From Lactobacillus sp. (GTDB lineage: Bacteria > Bacillota > Bacilli > Lactobacillales > Lactobacillaceae): DNA of 32,462 nucleotides. The DNA is taken from positions 1 to 32,462 of the forward strand of contig JALCQM010000032.1 in the NCBI GenBank assembly GCA_022651245.1. The letters are read 5' to 3'. Both the position numbers and the translations under genes were made by a program. Of this stretch, positions 16,094-23,443 are shown piece by piece (the stretch's first letter is position 1; every line of letters starts with the position of its first letter). The notes under the pieces are model-generated. The model made no database searches, was not told where the DNA came from, and worked only from the letters and a program-made list of their open reading frames with translations.

Positions 16094-16982
16094 ACGCCTG
16101 TTTGGCCTCGTGATGGGCACCGTCGCCGCCTTATTATGGGGGATCTCAGGGCCCGCTAGCGAGCTGCTGTTCGCGCACCAGGTCCAAGTCTCCTGGTTGA
16201 TCAGTTCGAAAATGCTGATCGCAGGTGTGGTCACGATGGGCTTGGCTTGGCGGTTAGAAGGAACAGCGGCCTTGTTGACACCCTGGCGGGAGCGCCGCGC
16301 AGCGAGCCAGTTGCTTGTGTTCATCTTGTTTGGGATGATCGCGATGCAATACATTTATTTCAAGGCGGTGGCCGTCGCTAATGCCCCAACGGCGACGATC
16401 TTGCAGTTTTTATCGCCGATCTTTGTGCTGGCGTACGTGGCGCTGCAAGCGCGCCAACTGCCACGGCGGAGTGATGTGCTGATCATTGCGTTGGCGATGT
16501 TTGGCACGCTTTTGGTGGTCACCAAGGGTCAACTCACGCAGCTGGCGATCAGCCCCAGTGCGTTGTTCTGGGGGCTGTTGGCTGCACTGGCTGCCGCGGC
16601 GTATGCGATTTTACCCGCCCAATTGCTGGAAACTTACTCGCCTTTGGTCATTACCGCTTGGGCCCAGTTGCTCGGTGGGGTGGTGATGACGGTTGTGCAT
16701 CCGTTTTGGGTTGGGTTCCCAACGCTCACGGTTGCGCAATGGGGAGCGTACGCCTTCGTGGTCATCGGTGGGACGATCGCCGCTTACCTCCTCTACTTAG
16801 TCAGTTTGCAATATGTGTCTGTGACGGCGGTTAGCTTGCTAGACGCCTTCGAGCCTTTAGGGGCCACCGTGACGGCGGTGTTATTTTTCGGCTTTCACCT
16901 CGGCTTGTTTGAGATCATTGGTGGGGGCTTGATCATCGTGACGGTTCTTTTGATGAGTATCACAGAGCCCAAAGCGCCTTAA
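16083..16982 (+). CDS. EamA/DMT-superfamily transporter
   Basis: The 299-residue protein has about ten hydrophobic helices in two similar halves. The first starts RLFGLVMGTVAALLWGISGP. The second starts LFWGLLAALAAAAYAILPAQ and contains LDAFEPLGATVTAVLFFG, a typical EamA closing motif. Members export metabolites or amino acids; the substrate is unknown. The chosen ATG (16083) lies inside the end of the glycosylase gene, an 11-bp overlap that suggests translational coupling. The frame is open 60 bases further upstream, but that would give a non-hydrophobic extension that does not look like the family. Confidence 0.85.
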   Translation: MQSKRLFGLVMGTVAALLWGISGPASELLFAHQVQVSWLISSKMLIAGVVTMGLAWRLEGTAALLTPWRERRAASQLLVFILFGMIAMQYIYFKAVAVANAPTATILQFLSPIFVLAYVALQARQLPRRSDVLIIALAMFGTLLVVTKGQLTQLAISPSALFWGLLAALAAAAYAILPAQLLETYSPLVITAWAQLLGGVVMTVVHPFWVGFPTLTVAQWGAYAFVVIGGTIAAYLLYLVSLQYVSVTAVSLLDAFEPLGATVTAVLFFGFHLGLFEIIGGGLIIVTVLLMSITEPKAP

Positions 16983-17003
16983 GACAGCAATGTCTTCCAA
17001 CCC

Positions 17004-17053
17004 AAAAACCTCGTACCGGCGATTCTCAATCGAAGCGCGGTGCGAGGTCTTTT
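17004..17053. terminator. Bidirectional terminator with shared CGATTC core
   Basis: ACCTCGTACC (17008-17016 region) pairs with GGTGCGAGGT (17039-17048) through one G-U pair, with GCGATTC/GAAGCGC nearer the loop and AAAA/TTTT flanks. It lies between convergent genes and is similar in sequence to the hairpin after luxS. Confidence 0.7.
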
Positions 17054-17075
17054 AGGTTAGGGCTAAACGCGTGTC

Positions 17076-17264
17076 TTAGTTTAGCCTGTGATCATGTTGA
17101 CGGTCGACTTTAAGCAAGTTCGGTAGTTTTCGTTGCTGTTGATCCGGGCGGAGGGCGAGGATGTAGCCGTTTTTGACCCGCAATTTGTACGTGATCTTCG
17201 GTTGCAAATTCGTCGGTTCACCGAAAGCATCGAACATGGGTAAATCATGCGTGACGTGTGGCAT
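17076..17264 (-). CDS. Small hypothetical protein, 62 residues
   Basis: A short basic protein beginning MPHVTHDLPMFDAFGEP. I do not recognise it. It is supported by a strong ribosome-binding site (AAGGAGGG) placed 6 bases before the second of two in-frame ATGs, and by a TATAAT box on the minus strand at 17286-17291. The segment KITYKLRVKNGYILALRP looks like a short beta-rich domain. Function unknown. Confidence 0.7.
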   Translation of the reverse strand: MPHVTHDLPMFDAFGEPTNLQPKITYKLRVKNGYILALRPDQQQRKLPNLLKVDRQHDHRLN

Positions 17265-17324
17265 AAGCATCCCTCCTTAAGCTTAATTATACTCTCTTTT
17301 TCCGGTCTTAACATTACCACTGGG

Positions 17325-17352
17325 TTACAGTCGGCGGTGAAAATGATACAAT
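17325..17352 (+). promoter_or_regulatory. Promoter of the 17385 gene
   Basis: TTACAG (17325-17330), 16 bases, then TACAAT (17347-17352), 32 bases before the ATG. Confidence 0.5.
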
Positions 17353-17384
17353 GAACCACAGCATAACTTATATGGAGGTCACGC

Positions 17385-17879
17385 ATGGATCAGTATGGCA
17401 TTAGCGAATTAGCGGATTGGTTGGAAGCCCAGTCAGACGCCTTGTTAGAAAAGCGCACCCAGCTGCCAGAAGACAAAGTGGTAGCGGCGGTCGACTACCT
17501 AAAGGTGCTCAAGCATCCAGCCGCCGATTACCTCAACACCTTACAAGGACATTACTTCCGCCACGAGTCCGATCATAAGCTGAACTTAATGGCAGACGAG
17601 CAGCCACTGGCTGAACTCGAAGACCGGATCATGGTCAACCACGTGGATGGCTCGATCACGGAAGATCAAGTCAACTTTACTTATAACCATGAACCCGTCT
17701 TCGACAGCGGCTACGCGCCGAAAAAGGACTTGAATATCGTCAAGTTCGGTCTCGAAGTGATTGGTGCCGTTGCCACTTCTGGGCACTTACAAACCGTTGC
17801 TGCGGCTTTGTCACCGGATGCCATGGTCACTTTGGTCGTCGCGGCGCATCGGTTTGCGACTTGGCAGGCTCAGGCCTGA
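17385..17879 (+). CDS. Hypothetical protein, 164 residues
   Basis: An acidic, soluble protein starting MDQYGISELADWLEAQSDAL. I do not recognise the family. The N-terminal third looks helical; the middle (HYFRHESDHKLNLMADEQ) is rich in His/Asp/Glu but without a clear metal motif; the C-terminal part (VKFGLEVIGAVATSGHLQT) is more hydrophobic. A TATGGAGG ribosome-binding site and a promoter directly upstream make it a real gene. Its last 10 bp overlap the end of the convergent gene on the other strand. Confidence 0.75.
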   Translation: MDQYGISELADWLEAQSDALLEKRTQLPEDKVVAAVDYLKVLKHPAADYLNTLQGHYFRHESDHKLNLMADEQPLAELEDRIMVNHVDGSITEDQVNFTYNHEPVFDSGYAPKKDLNIVKFGLEVIGAVATSGHLQTVAAALSPDAMVTLVVAAHRFATWQAQA

Positions 17880-18121
17880 GAAACGGGTGTCGCCGGCATT
17901 AACCAGTCGCTGTCGGTTAATTGGTGGAGCCGCTTAGAAACGGGCACCCATAATTGTGCTTTTAAGATTGCGCGGATACTCTGCCAAAAAGCAGGGTCTT
18001 CGCGTTGTTTTTGATTGGTTTGGATCACGAGTGCGGCACCACTTTCGGTGCGTGCTTGAATATTAGGGTAAGTCACGGCAGTTAATTGCGCGCTTACCAT
18101 ATCGAGTTCGTTCAGTAACAT
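17870..18121 (-). CDS. Small hypothetical protein, 83 residues
   Basis: The protein begins MLLNELDMVSAQLTAVTYP. I do not recognise it. It is soluble, with a middle helix (FWQSIRAILKAQLWVPVSKR). The ATG at 18121 follows AAAGGATGAGG at close spacing; an ATG 9 bases earlier lies inside that site. It converges on the 17385 gene, and both genes end within the same palindrome CTCAGGCCTGAG (17869-17880), with no separate terminator. Moderately supported. Confidence 0.62.
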   Translation of the reverse strand: MLLNELDMVSAQLTAVTYPNIQARTESGAALVIQTNQKQREDPAFWQSIRAILKAQLWVPVSKRLHQLTDSDWLMPATPVSQA

Positions 18122-18292
18122 AGGCCTCATCCTTTCGATACTTTTATCCTACCGGGGCGTTGTGAAGGGGATGCCAAGAGAATGTGTTTTTTGTGTGACC
18201 GCTTCCTTGAGAAAAGGTTAACGGAAATTGGTGCCCACAAAAACGCTTTATTGGTCTATACTAATGATAAAAGCACGATACTGGAGGATATT

Positions 18293-19459
18293 ATGACGGT
18301 TCAGCAATTAACCCAAGCACAAGAGGCGACGTTTTACGCCTTGGCGCGCTATGCGTTCAATAAACCACAGTCACCAACGCGTGATGCGGCTTTTGCCAGC
18401 TTGTACGCCCATTCGGCGGCCTGGGGAAGCGGGAACCCGCTCACAAGTGGGTTGTTAGGGACTCATTTTACGGTTGACTTTGCTGGGGTCACCTACGGGA
18501 TGAGTGGGATCGGCTATGTGGCCAGCTATCCGGAAGCAGGCGGAAACGGTAGCATTGCGGCGATCATGAAAGCGGCGTTCGCGGAAATGCGGGCCAACCA
18601 TGAGACGCTGTCATATCTGGCCCCATTTTCGGCACCGTTCTACCGGCGGTTTGGATATGAAGGCGCCTTTGATCAAGTGACGCACCATTTGCGCGCTGCG
18701 GATTTTCCCCGGGTGCCAAAGCCTGATCCCGCCATACAAGTCCAGCGGCGCAGCTTCAAAGCGGCGATCCCGGCGATGCAGACGATCTATGGGCGCAACA
18801 AGGCGGCGACGCGTGGGGGCTTGTTGCGCGAAACTTGGTGGTGGGAAAATCTCGCCGAGCACTATCCTCAGCGTGAAGTTGCCGTCGCCATGCTCGGTGA
18901 CCATCCGAGCGGGTACGCGGTGTACGAACGGGCCGGCGAGACGTTTCGCTTACATGAATTGTTTTACGATGACTTGACGGCTTTGATCGCCTTAGGCCAC
19001 TTCATCGGCGCGCACCGGTCGGCATTTGCGCAGTTCGTGTATACGACAGGTAATCCAGAGTCACTCCACGACCTATTCCCTGAGCCACTGGTCCTCAAGA
19101 CATCAGTGGCGGCGTACATGATGGCGCGGATCGTGGATGTTGAAGATTTTTTGCGCCGTTATCCTTATCAAATCAGCGATCTGGCGCCGGTGATTTTTGA
19201 GTTGAGTGACGACTTTATCCCTGAAAATGCCGGGCGGTGGCAACTCGCGATCGATGACGGTCGCGTGACCTGCCAGCGCGTGACGAAAGGAGAGCCTGCA
19301 ATCCGCTTGAGTGAACAGCAATTGGTCAAAGCCGCATTTGGAGTGCGGTCGTTACGCGACAGTTACAGCCTGGGGTTGATTGACGGTGAGGCGTATACGA
19401 TCGCGGCAGTCTCGGACATTTTTCTTAGCCAGCAAACACAACTGTACGATTACTTTTAG
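18293..19459 (+). CDS. Eis-like GNAT N-acetyltransferase with C-terminal sterol-carrier-type domain
   Basis: The 388-residue protein has the three-part Eis architecture: an N-terminal GNAT domain (to about 140, including GIGYVASYPEAGGNGSIAAIM, the CoA-binding region), a second GNAT-like domain (about 150-280) and an SCP2-like domain at the end. The last residue is Phe (YDYF). In Eis the terminal carboxylate takes part in catalysis, and a C-terminal aromatic residue is typical. Eis enzymes acetylate aminoglycosides and other amines; the natural substrate here is unknown. GGAGG precedes the ATG at 18293. A longer in-frame upstream stretch lacks a site and is not family-like. Confidence 0.85.
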   Translation: MTVQQLTQAQEATFYALARYAFNKPQSPTRDAAFASLYAHSAAWGSGNPLTSGLLGTHFTVDFAGVTYGMSGIGYVASYPEAGGNGSIAAIMKAAFAEMRANHETLSYLAPFSAPFYRRFGYEGAFDQVTHHLRAADFPRVPKPDPAIQVQRRSFKAAIPAMQTIYGRNKAATRGGLLRETWWWENLAEHYPQREVAVAMLGDHPSGYAVYERAGETFRLHELFYDDLTALIALGHFIGAHRSAFAQFVYTTGNPESLHDLFPEPLVLKTSVAAYMMARIVDVEDFLRRYPYQISDLAPVIFELSDDFIPENAGRWQLAIDDGRVTCQRVTKGEPAIRLSEQQLVKAAFGVRSLRDSYSLGLIDGEAYTIAAVSDIFLSQQTQLYDYF

Positions 19460-19469
19460 GAGGCAGCAG

Positions 19470-20129
19470 ATGAACGAGCTGAAAAAATTCGGGTTCGACC
19501 GGTTTCACCAGATCGTGTTACCAGATCTGCCAGCCGACTTGGCGCCTGCGTTTTTGCATGTGCCGCACCGCATGACGCCAACGGCACAAACCGATTTGCG
19601 CGTTGTAGTGGCTTTGTCTTTGCCGGCGATGCAAGCGGCGATCACAGCGATTGCGACCGACCGCCTGCTGGCGCCTAATGGCTATGTGTATGTGCTGTAC
19701 CCCAAGCGTGCCAGTCAGCGCTATGCCGGGATCAGGCGCGATGATATTTTTCCCTATTTGCACGTCAACGAAGCGACGGGCGAGGTAGCGGATACGGGGT
19801 TGAAGTTTTCGCGGATGCGCCGGTTCAATGATGATTTCACGCTGTTGGATTTACGCTGGTTAGCGCACGCGCCGCGGTCCAAAACCGCCAGCTCCCAGCG
19901 AGTGGGGGATTACGCCGAGCGCTTGGGGGAGTTGCAGGGGCGCTTGTTGCATCACGCGCCAAAACTGGTGGCCACGTTTGCGGGGTTGCCAGCCGGCATG
20001 CAGCGGGAGTGGGCGCGGTACGTCTACTCGCCGAAGCGGCCGGTGACGCAAAACTTGCATTTTGAACAAATGTTAGTGGTGCTGGCGTCAGGGGCACGAA
20101 CCTTGGCCGAATACAAAGCGCACCAATAA
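19470..20129 (+). CDS. YdeI/OmpD-associated-like protein with DUF3052-like N-terminus
   Basis: The 219-residue protein is separated by 10 bp from the acetyltransferase and has AGGAGG before its ATG. The C-terminal part (GMQREWARYVYSPKRPVTQN and the following helix to TLAEY) resembles the helical end of YdeI/OmpD-associated proteins. The N-terminal part (GYVYVLYPKRASQRYAGI, then RRDDIFPYLHVNEATG) resembles the DUF3052-type fold. These are judgements by eye. Function unknown; co-transcription with the Eis-like gene is likely. A terminator follows. Confidence 0.55.
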   Translation: MNELKKFGFDRFHQIVLPDLPADLAPAFLHVPHRMTPTAQTDLRVVVALSLPAMQAAITAIATDRLLAPNGYVYVLYPKRASQRYAGIRRDDIFPYLHVNEATGEVADTGLKFSRMRRFNDDFTLLDLRWLAHAPRSKTASSQRVGDYAERLGELQGRLLHHAPKLVATFAGLPAGMQREWARYVYSPKRPVTQNLHFEQMLVVLASGARTLAEYKAHQ

Positions 20130-20142
20130 TCGCGCCAACCAC

Positions 20143-20195
20143 AAAAAGGCGCCCAGCGGCTAATCTGATGCGGATTGCCAATGGGCGCCTTTTTT
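20143..20195 (+). terminator. Terminator after the YdeI-like gene
   Basis: AAAAAGGCGCCCA pairs with TGGGCGCCTTTTT, a 13-bp perfect stem, with extra AATC/GATT pairing inside the loop; T-tract at the end. Confidence 0.85.
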
Positions 20196-20409
20196 AGGTA
20201 TGTTTGGGCAGCAGCCACGAAGGACGCCGTCGAAAAGTGGTCTCGTTCAAGAACCCCGCCAATCTAATGAACCGTATTGAGGGTGTCGTTATCATGCACT
20301 TAATTTAAAAAATATAGTAATTGGTCTATTTAATCTAAAATGATTTTGGAGGAGTTATACTTAGCCTTTGAATGTTTGGTATATAAAAAAATAAATTTAA
20401 ACGAAAGGG
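20196..20409. other. Intergenic stretch with an AT-rich block
   Basis: No gene is visible here. The first ~85 bases have ordinary base composition. From about 20281 to 20400 the DNA becomes very AT-rich (29 G/C in 120 bases by hand count), unlike the GC-rich surroundings. It lies immediately upstream of the promoter-like element and structured RNA at 20410-20827 and could act as an UP element or mark acquired DNA. An AGGAGG-like site at 20349-20354 is not followed by a credible coding frame. Confidence 0.5.
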
Positions 20410-20438
20410 TTTACATTGTCGTATGAACATGGTACTGT
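20410..20438 (+). promoter_or_regulatory. Candidate promoter of the structured RNA
   Basis: TTTACA (20410-20415), a 17-base spacer and an extended -10 element TGG-TACTGT (20430-20438), preceded by AT-rich DNA. It would start transcription near 20445. A closing helix TGGTAC/GTACCA (20430-20435 with 20508-20513) would need an earlier start, so the true 5' end is uncertain. Confidence 0.4.
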
Positions 20439-20827
20439 ATGGTTAGCTTATACAGCTGGGTATGGTGGTGGCCACTCCATATGCTTTCCCAGTCTGTACC
20501 GGTGGGGGTACCAGTCGATGATCCTTGTCGGCCTCCACACGCGCTTAAGGATAAATCCCGAAGATGGCCTAGAACTGATTGGGCACAGGCGAGACATCTG
20601 GTAGCATGACCCTCATGGCGGGACCAACCCGCGTGAGGCCGCTGTTATCCAAGCCCTGAGCGTCAACTCAGGCACCGTAACCACAAATGTGCGGGTTGGC
20701 AACCGCCTCTCCTAATCGAGAGAAATGCCCGGGACACGTTTTGGGGAAACTCGACGTGTCTTTGGTACGCCTACCGTGAGCTCACAAGTGCGCCTCGCTG
20801 TCGAATCTGACAGCGAGGCGTTTTTTT
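20430..20827 (+). ncRNA. Large structured non-coding RNA candidate, about 390-400 nt
   Basis: No credible protein frame spans this region, but complementary segments run its whole length. Helices seen: TACAGCTGGG (20451-20460) with CCCAG-t-CTGTA (20488-20498), enclosing TATGG/CCATA; ATCCTT/AAGGAT (20521-20526/20547-20552) or alternatively GGATAA/TTATCC (20549-20554/20645-20650) closing a multi-branch region; AGATG/CATCT (20562-20566/20595-20599); CCTCA..GCGGG with CCCGC..TGAGG (20611-20622/20628-20638); CCTGAG/CTCAGG (20655-20660/20667-20672); GCGG-g-TT with AACCGC (20691-20697/20701-20706); CTCTC/GAGAG (20707-20711/20718-20722); GACACG/CGTGTC (20733-20738/20755-20760); GGTA/TACC (20764-20767/20772-20775). 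It ends in a perfect terminator. I do not see tmRNA, RNase P, SRP, 6S or T-box signatures. It may be a known large lactobacillal RNA class or a new one. Confidence 0.7.
20791..20827 (+). terminator. Intrinsic terminator of the structured RNA
   Basis: CGCCTCGCTGTC (20791-20802) pairs perfectly with GACAGCGAGGCG (20809-20820) around a 6-nt loop, followed by seven T's (20821-20827). The minus-strand side has no U-tract, so the RNA is read left to right. Confidence 0.92.
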
Positions 20828-20836
20828 GTCCAGATT

Positions 20837-20897
20837 AAAAAGCCTAGAACGCCTAGTGTGGAAGGATTTTCCCACACCAAGCGTTCTAGGCCCTTTT
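20837..20897 (-). terminator. Terminator after adenosine deaminase gene
   Basis: GCCTAGAACGC (20842-20852) pairs with GCGTTCTAGGC (20881-20891), and GTGTGG pairs with CCACAC inside. The minus-strand transcript ends in TTTTT. The right-hand T run would also stop plus-strand read-through. Confidence 0.8.
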
Positions 20898-20913
20898 TTG
20901 TGGCAGCCGTTGC

Positions 20914-21930
20914 TTATAAGTAAGGTGCGTATTCCCGTGCTAGGCGCTGACTCAAGGCTGTCCGGGCCTTAGCGGAGATGAAGGCGGCGTTAGCGGCGTT
21001 GCGGTTGAAAGTCAAGAAGTCCGCGATACCCGTCTTGAAGTGCGCATGGAATAATTGGTATTCCCGGGTCAGGGTGGTGTTTGAGACGGTGCGGTTGTCA
21101 GTATTGATCGTGAGCTTGACGCCAGCTGCGCGCAGTTGGGGGTAGGGGTATTCGGCTAGTGAGTTGGCGGCCTTGGTCTGCAAATTGCTGGTCAAACACA
21201 GCTCTGCGGTGGCCCCGGCGGCGACAAACGCGGCAATGGCTTGTGGTTCGTGTGCCAAGGCGGTGGCGTGGCCAATACGCGGGATGCCCAAGGTGAGGGC
21301 GTGCAGAATATTTTGCACGCAGTGGCACTCACCGGCGTGCAGGGTTAACGGCACCCCGAGGGCTTGCGCGGCCTGGATCTCCGCAGTCAAGTCGGTGGTG
21401 GGGAAATGGGCTTCATCCCCGGCAAAATCACCGCCCACTAAGCCGTGCCCCAGCAGTGGCACTGCGGCTTGAAACATCGCGGTGTTAGCGCCGGAACGGT
21501 CTTGGCGCATCCCGCAGACTAAGGCGTTGGCGGTCATGTCGAAGGCTTGCATCGCATCGTGCAAACCCGCGACGACGGCTTGGATGGTTTCCGCGACGCT
21601 CAAGCCGCGGTCTTGGGATAAGGTGGGGGCGAAGCGGACCTCGAGGTAGCGGACATTTTCTTCGGCGGCTTGGGCGCAAACATCATAAGCGGCTAAGCGT
21701 AAGGCCGCCTTCGTCTGTAGCAGTGGCCGGATAAAGTCAAACGGTCGCAGGTAATCTAAAAGGGTGGCGGTGTTGGCCGGGGCTTGGGCCATACTGGCCA
21801 ATTCGGCATCGGTTGGTGGTACCGCGATGTTGGCCATCTTGGCCAAGCGCCGGATCGTCGGGAGCGATAGCGACCCGTCTAGATGACAATGTAATTCGAC
21901 TTTGGCGAGGTGGTGATACAATGAGTCCAT
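20914..21930 (-). CDS. add: Adenosine deaminase
   Basis: The 338-residue protein shows the adenosine deaminase motifs: zinc ligands in HCHLDGS (about residues 15-21), TLHAGE with the catalytic glutamate, IGHATAL, and the C-terminal TINTDNRTVSNTTLTREY. It converts adenosine or deoxyadenosine to inosine forms in purine salvage. The start at 21930 (MDSLYHH) has GGAGG 7 bases upstream; 27 further codons are open but lack a site. It is divergent from the pyrimidine phosphorylase gene across 55 bp, so both nucleoside-salvage genes may share a control region. Confidence 0.92.
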   Translation of the reverse strand: MDSLYHHLAKVELHCHLDGSLSLPTIRRLAKMANIAVPPTDAELASMAQAPANTATLLDYLRPFDFIRPLLQTKAALRLAAYDVCAQAAEENVRYLEVRFAPTLSQDRGLSVAETIQAVVAGLHDAMQAFDMTANALVCGMRQDRSGANTAMFQAAVPLLGHGLVGGDFAGDEAHFPTTDLTAEIQAAQALGVPLTLHAGECHCVQNILHALTLGIPRIGHATALAHEPQAIAAFVAAGATAELCLTSNLQTKAANSLAEYPYPQLRAAGVKLTINTDNRTVSNTTLTREYQLFHAHFKTGIADFLTFNRNAANAAFISAKARTALSQRLAREYAPYL

Positions 21931-21985
21931 GAGATAGCCTCCATTCTTATTTGAGTGTAGCATAATGAAGAAAGCAGGGATAAAT

Positions 21986-23287
21986 ATGCGAATGGTCGAT
22001 TTGATCGCCAAGACGCGCGATCACCAAGCGTTGACCACTGAAGAGGTGCAGTGGCTGGTCCAAAATTACGTGACCAAAAAAGTGCCGGACTACCAAATGA
22101 GCGCCTGGTTGATGGCGGTGTATTTTAATGGGCTCAGCGATCGCGAACAAGGCGACCTGGCGCAAGCGATGTTAGATAGTGGCGAAAAGCTCGATCTGAG
22201 CGCCATCCCTGGAATCAAGGTGGACAAGCACTCCACAGGGGGCGTGGGCGATAAGCTCAGTTTACCGTTGGTGCCGCTGGTTGCTTGCCTCGGGATCGCG
22301 GTGCCGATGGTGTCTGGGCGCGGGTTAGGGTTTACCGGCGGGACATTAGATAAATTGGAAAGTATTCCCGGCTTTAACGTTAATTTGACCACCGCCGAAT
22401 TCAGCCACCAAGTCAGCATGATCCGCCAAGCCATCACCAGTGCGAGTCAGGACTTGGCGCCGGCGGACCGGCGACTGTACGCCTTGCGCGATGTCACCGG
22501 GACCGTCGCGTCTAAGCCCTTGATCGCCAGTTCGATCATGAGCAAAAAACTGGCGTCTGGGACCGATGCCTTGTTGTTCGATGTCAAAAGTGGCAATGGC
22601 GCCTTTATGCCTGATGATGAAGCCGCGGAAGGCTTGGCGAAAGCCTTATTGGCGATTGCAGCACAAGCGGGGGTCAAGGCGGTGGCGATGATCACCGATA
22701 TGAACCAACCGCTGGGCATCACCATCGGCAACAGCCTGGAGGTCGCCGAAAGCATTGCGGTGATCAAAGGGCGGGGCCCACAAGACGTGCACCAACTTTT
22801 GGTCATGCAAGCGGCACAGATGCTGGTCTTAGGGGGCAAAACGGCGTCGTTGGAAGTGGCGACCGGCATGGTCGAAGACGCCTTACGCGATGGGCGGGCG
22901 GCCAAAGCCTTCAAGCAGCTGATCCAAGCGCAAGGCGGGGACTCGCGGGTCGTGGATGACCCCCGGCGGCTCCCGCAAGCGACACATAAAGTGACCGTCA
23001 CGGCAACGACTGCGGGCACCGTGTTAGCCATGGACACCAAAGCATTAGGCGTGGCCGTCATGCAACTTGGTGGTGGGCGCGCGATGCAAGACGACCAACT
23101 CGACTTGACCGCAGGCTTGGTGTTGCACAAAAAGGTGGGGACGCCGGTGCAGCCAGGCGAGACGCTGGCCGTGGCGTATGCGAGTGCAGCCGATCCGGCA
23201 ACGGTGGTCGAATCCGTGCGGGCGGCCTATACGATCGGCGACGCGCCAATTAAGAAATTGTCTTTGATTCACCGAATTTTAAGCTGA
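21986..23287 (+). CDS. pdp: Pyrimidine-nucleoside phosphorylase
   Basis: The 433-residue protein matches Bacillus-type Pdp throughout: the start MRMVDLI, the phosphate/nucleoside loop KVDKHSTGGVGDKLSL (S in the KHSTGGVGD motif), SGRGLGFTGGTLDKLES, and YALRDVTGTV. It phosphorolyses uridine, thymidine and deoxyuridine. The ATG at 21986 is chosen because AGGGA lies 5 bases upstream and family homology begins at MRMVD; an ATG 21 bases earlier has no site. Immediately divergent from add, giving a compact nucleoside-salvage pair. Confidence 0.93.
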   Translation: MRMVDLIAKTRDHQALTTEEVQWLVQNYVTKKVPDYQMSAWLMAVYFNGLSDREQGDLAQAMLDSGEKLDLSAIPGIKVDKHSTGGVGDKLSLPLVPLVACLGIAVPMVSGRGLGFTGGTLDKLESIPGFNVNLTTAEFSHQVSMIRQAITSASQDLAPADRRLYALRDVTGTVASKPLIASSIMSKKLASGTDALLFDVKSGNGAFMPDDEAAEGLAKALLAIAAQAGVKAVAMITDMNQPLGITIGNSLEVAESIAVIKGRGPQDVHQLLVMQAAQMLVLGGKTASLEVATGMVEDALRDGRAAKAFKQLIQAQGGDSRVVDDPRRLPQATHKVTVTATTAGTVLAMDTKALGVAVMQLGGGRAMQDDQLDLTAGLVLHKKVGTPVQPGETLAVAYASAADPATVVESVRAAYTIGDAPIKKLSLIHRILS

Positions 23288-23296
23288 ATTTTTATG

Positions 23297-23334
23297 AATA
23301 TTGCCGTGTCTAAAATTTTAGACGCGGTATTATT
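23297..23334 (+). terminator. Terminator after pdp
   Basis: TTGCCGTGTCTAAAA pairs with TTTTAGACGCGGTA (one wobble), followed by a weak T/A tail (TTATTAT). Confidence 0.6.
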
Positions 23335-23349
23335 ATGGTATAAGCATAA

Positions 23350-23363
23350 TGATAGCGCTTCGC
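23350..23363. promoter_or_regulatory. cre-like site upstream of cydA
   Basis: TGATAGCGCTTCGC resembles the CcpA cre consensus TGWAARCGYTWNCW with mismatches at positions 4, 13 and 14. It lies just upstream of an extended -10-like sequence TGTTATGCT (23374-23382) in the cydA leader. Carbon-catabolite control of cyd is plausible, but the match is imperfect. Confidence 0.3.
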
Positions 23364-23443
23364 TTCTGTACTTTGTTATGCTGATGTGGGTACGGGATGA
23401 TTATCCCTACTGGGAGCGGAGACAAAATTAAGGAGGGATAGGT

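Noticed and set aside
20416..20604. A 62-codon frame starting TTG with an AAAGGG sequence 6 bases upstream, inside the structured RNA region
   Set aside because: Composition is unlike the neighbouring proteins, no family is recognisable, the frame overlaps several perfectly paired helices, and it ends well before the terminator with no second gene. A structured RNA explains the region better.
20430..20827. The structured region as RNase P RNA, tmRNA or a T-box leader
   Set aside because: No GAGGAAAGTCC/ACAGAA core of RNase P, no tRNA-like ends or tag frame of tmRNA, no AGGGTGG motif, and no downstream gene under its control. A partial likeness (GAGAGAAATGCCCGGG) to an RNase P core is not accompanied by the partner strand.
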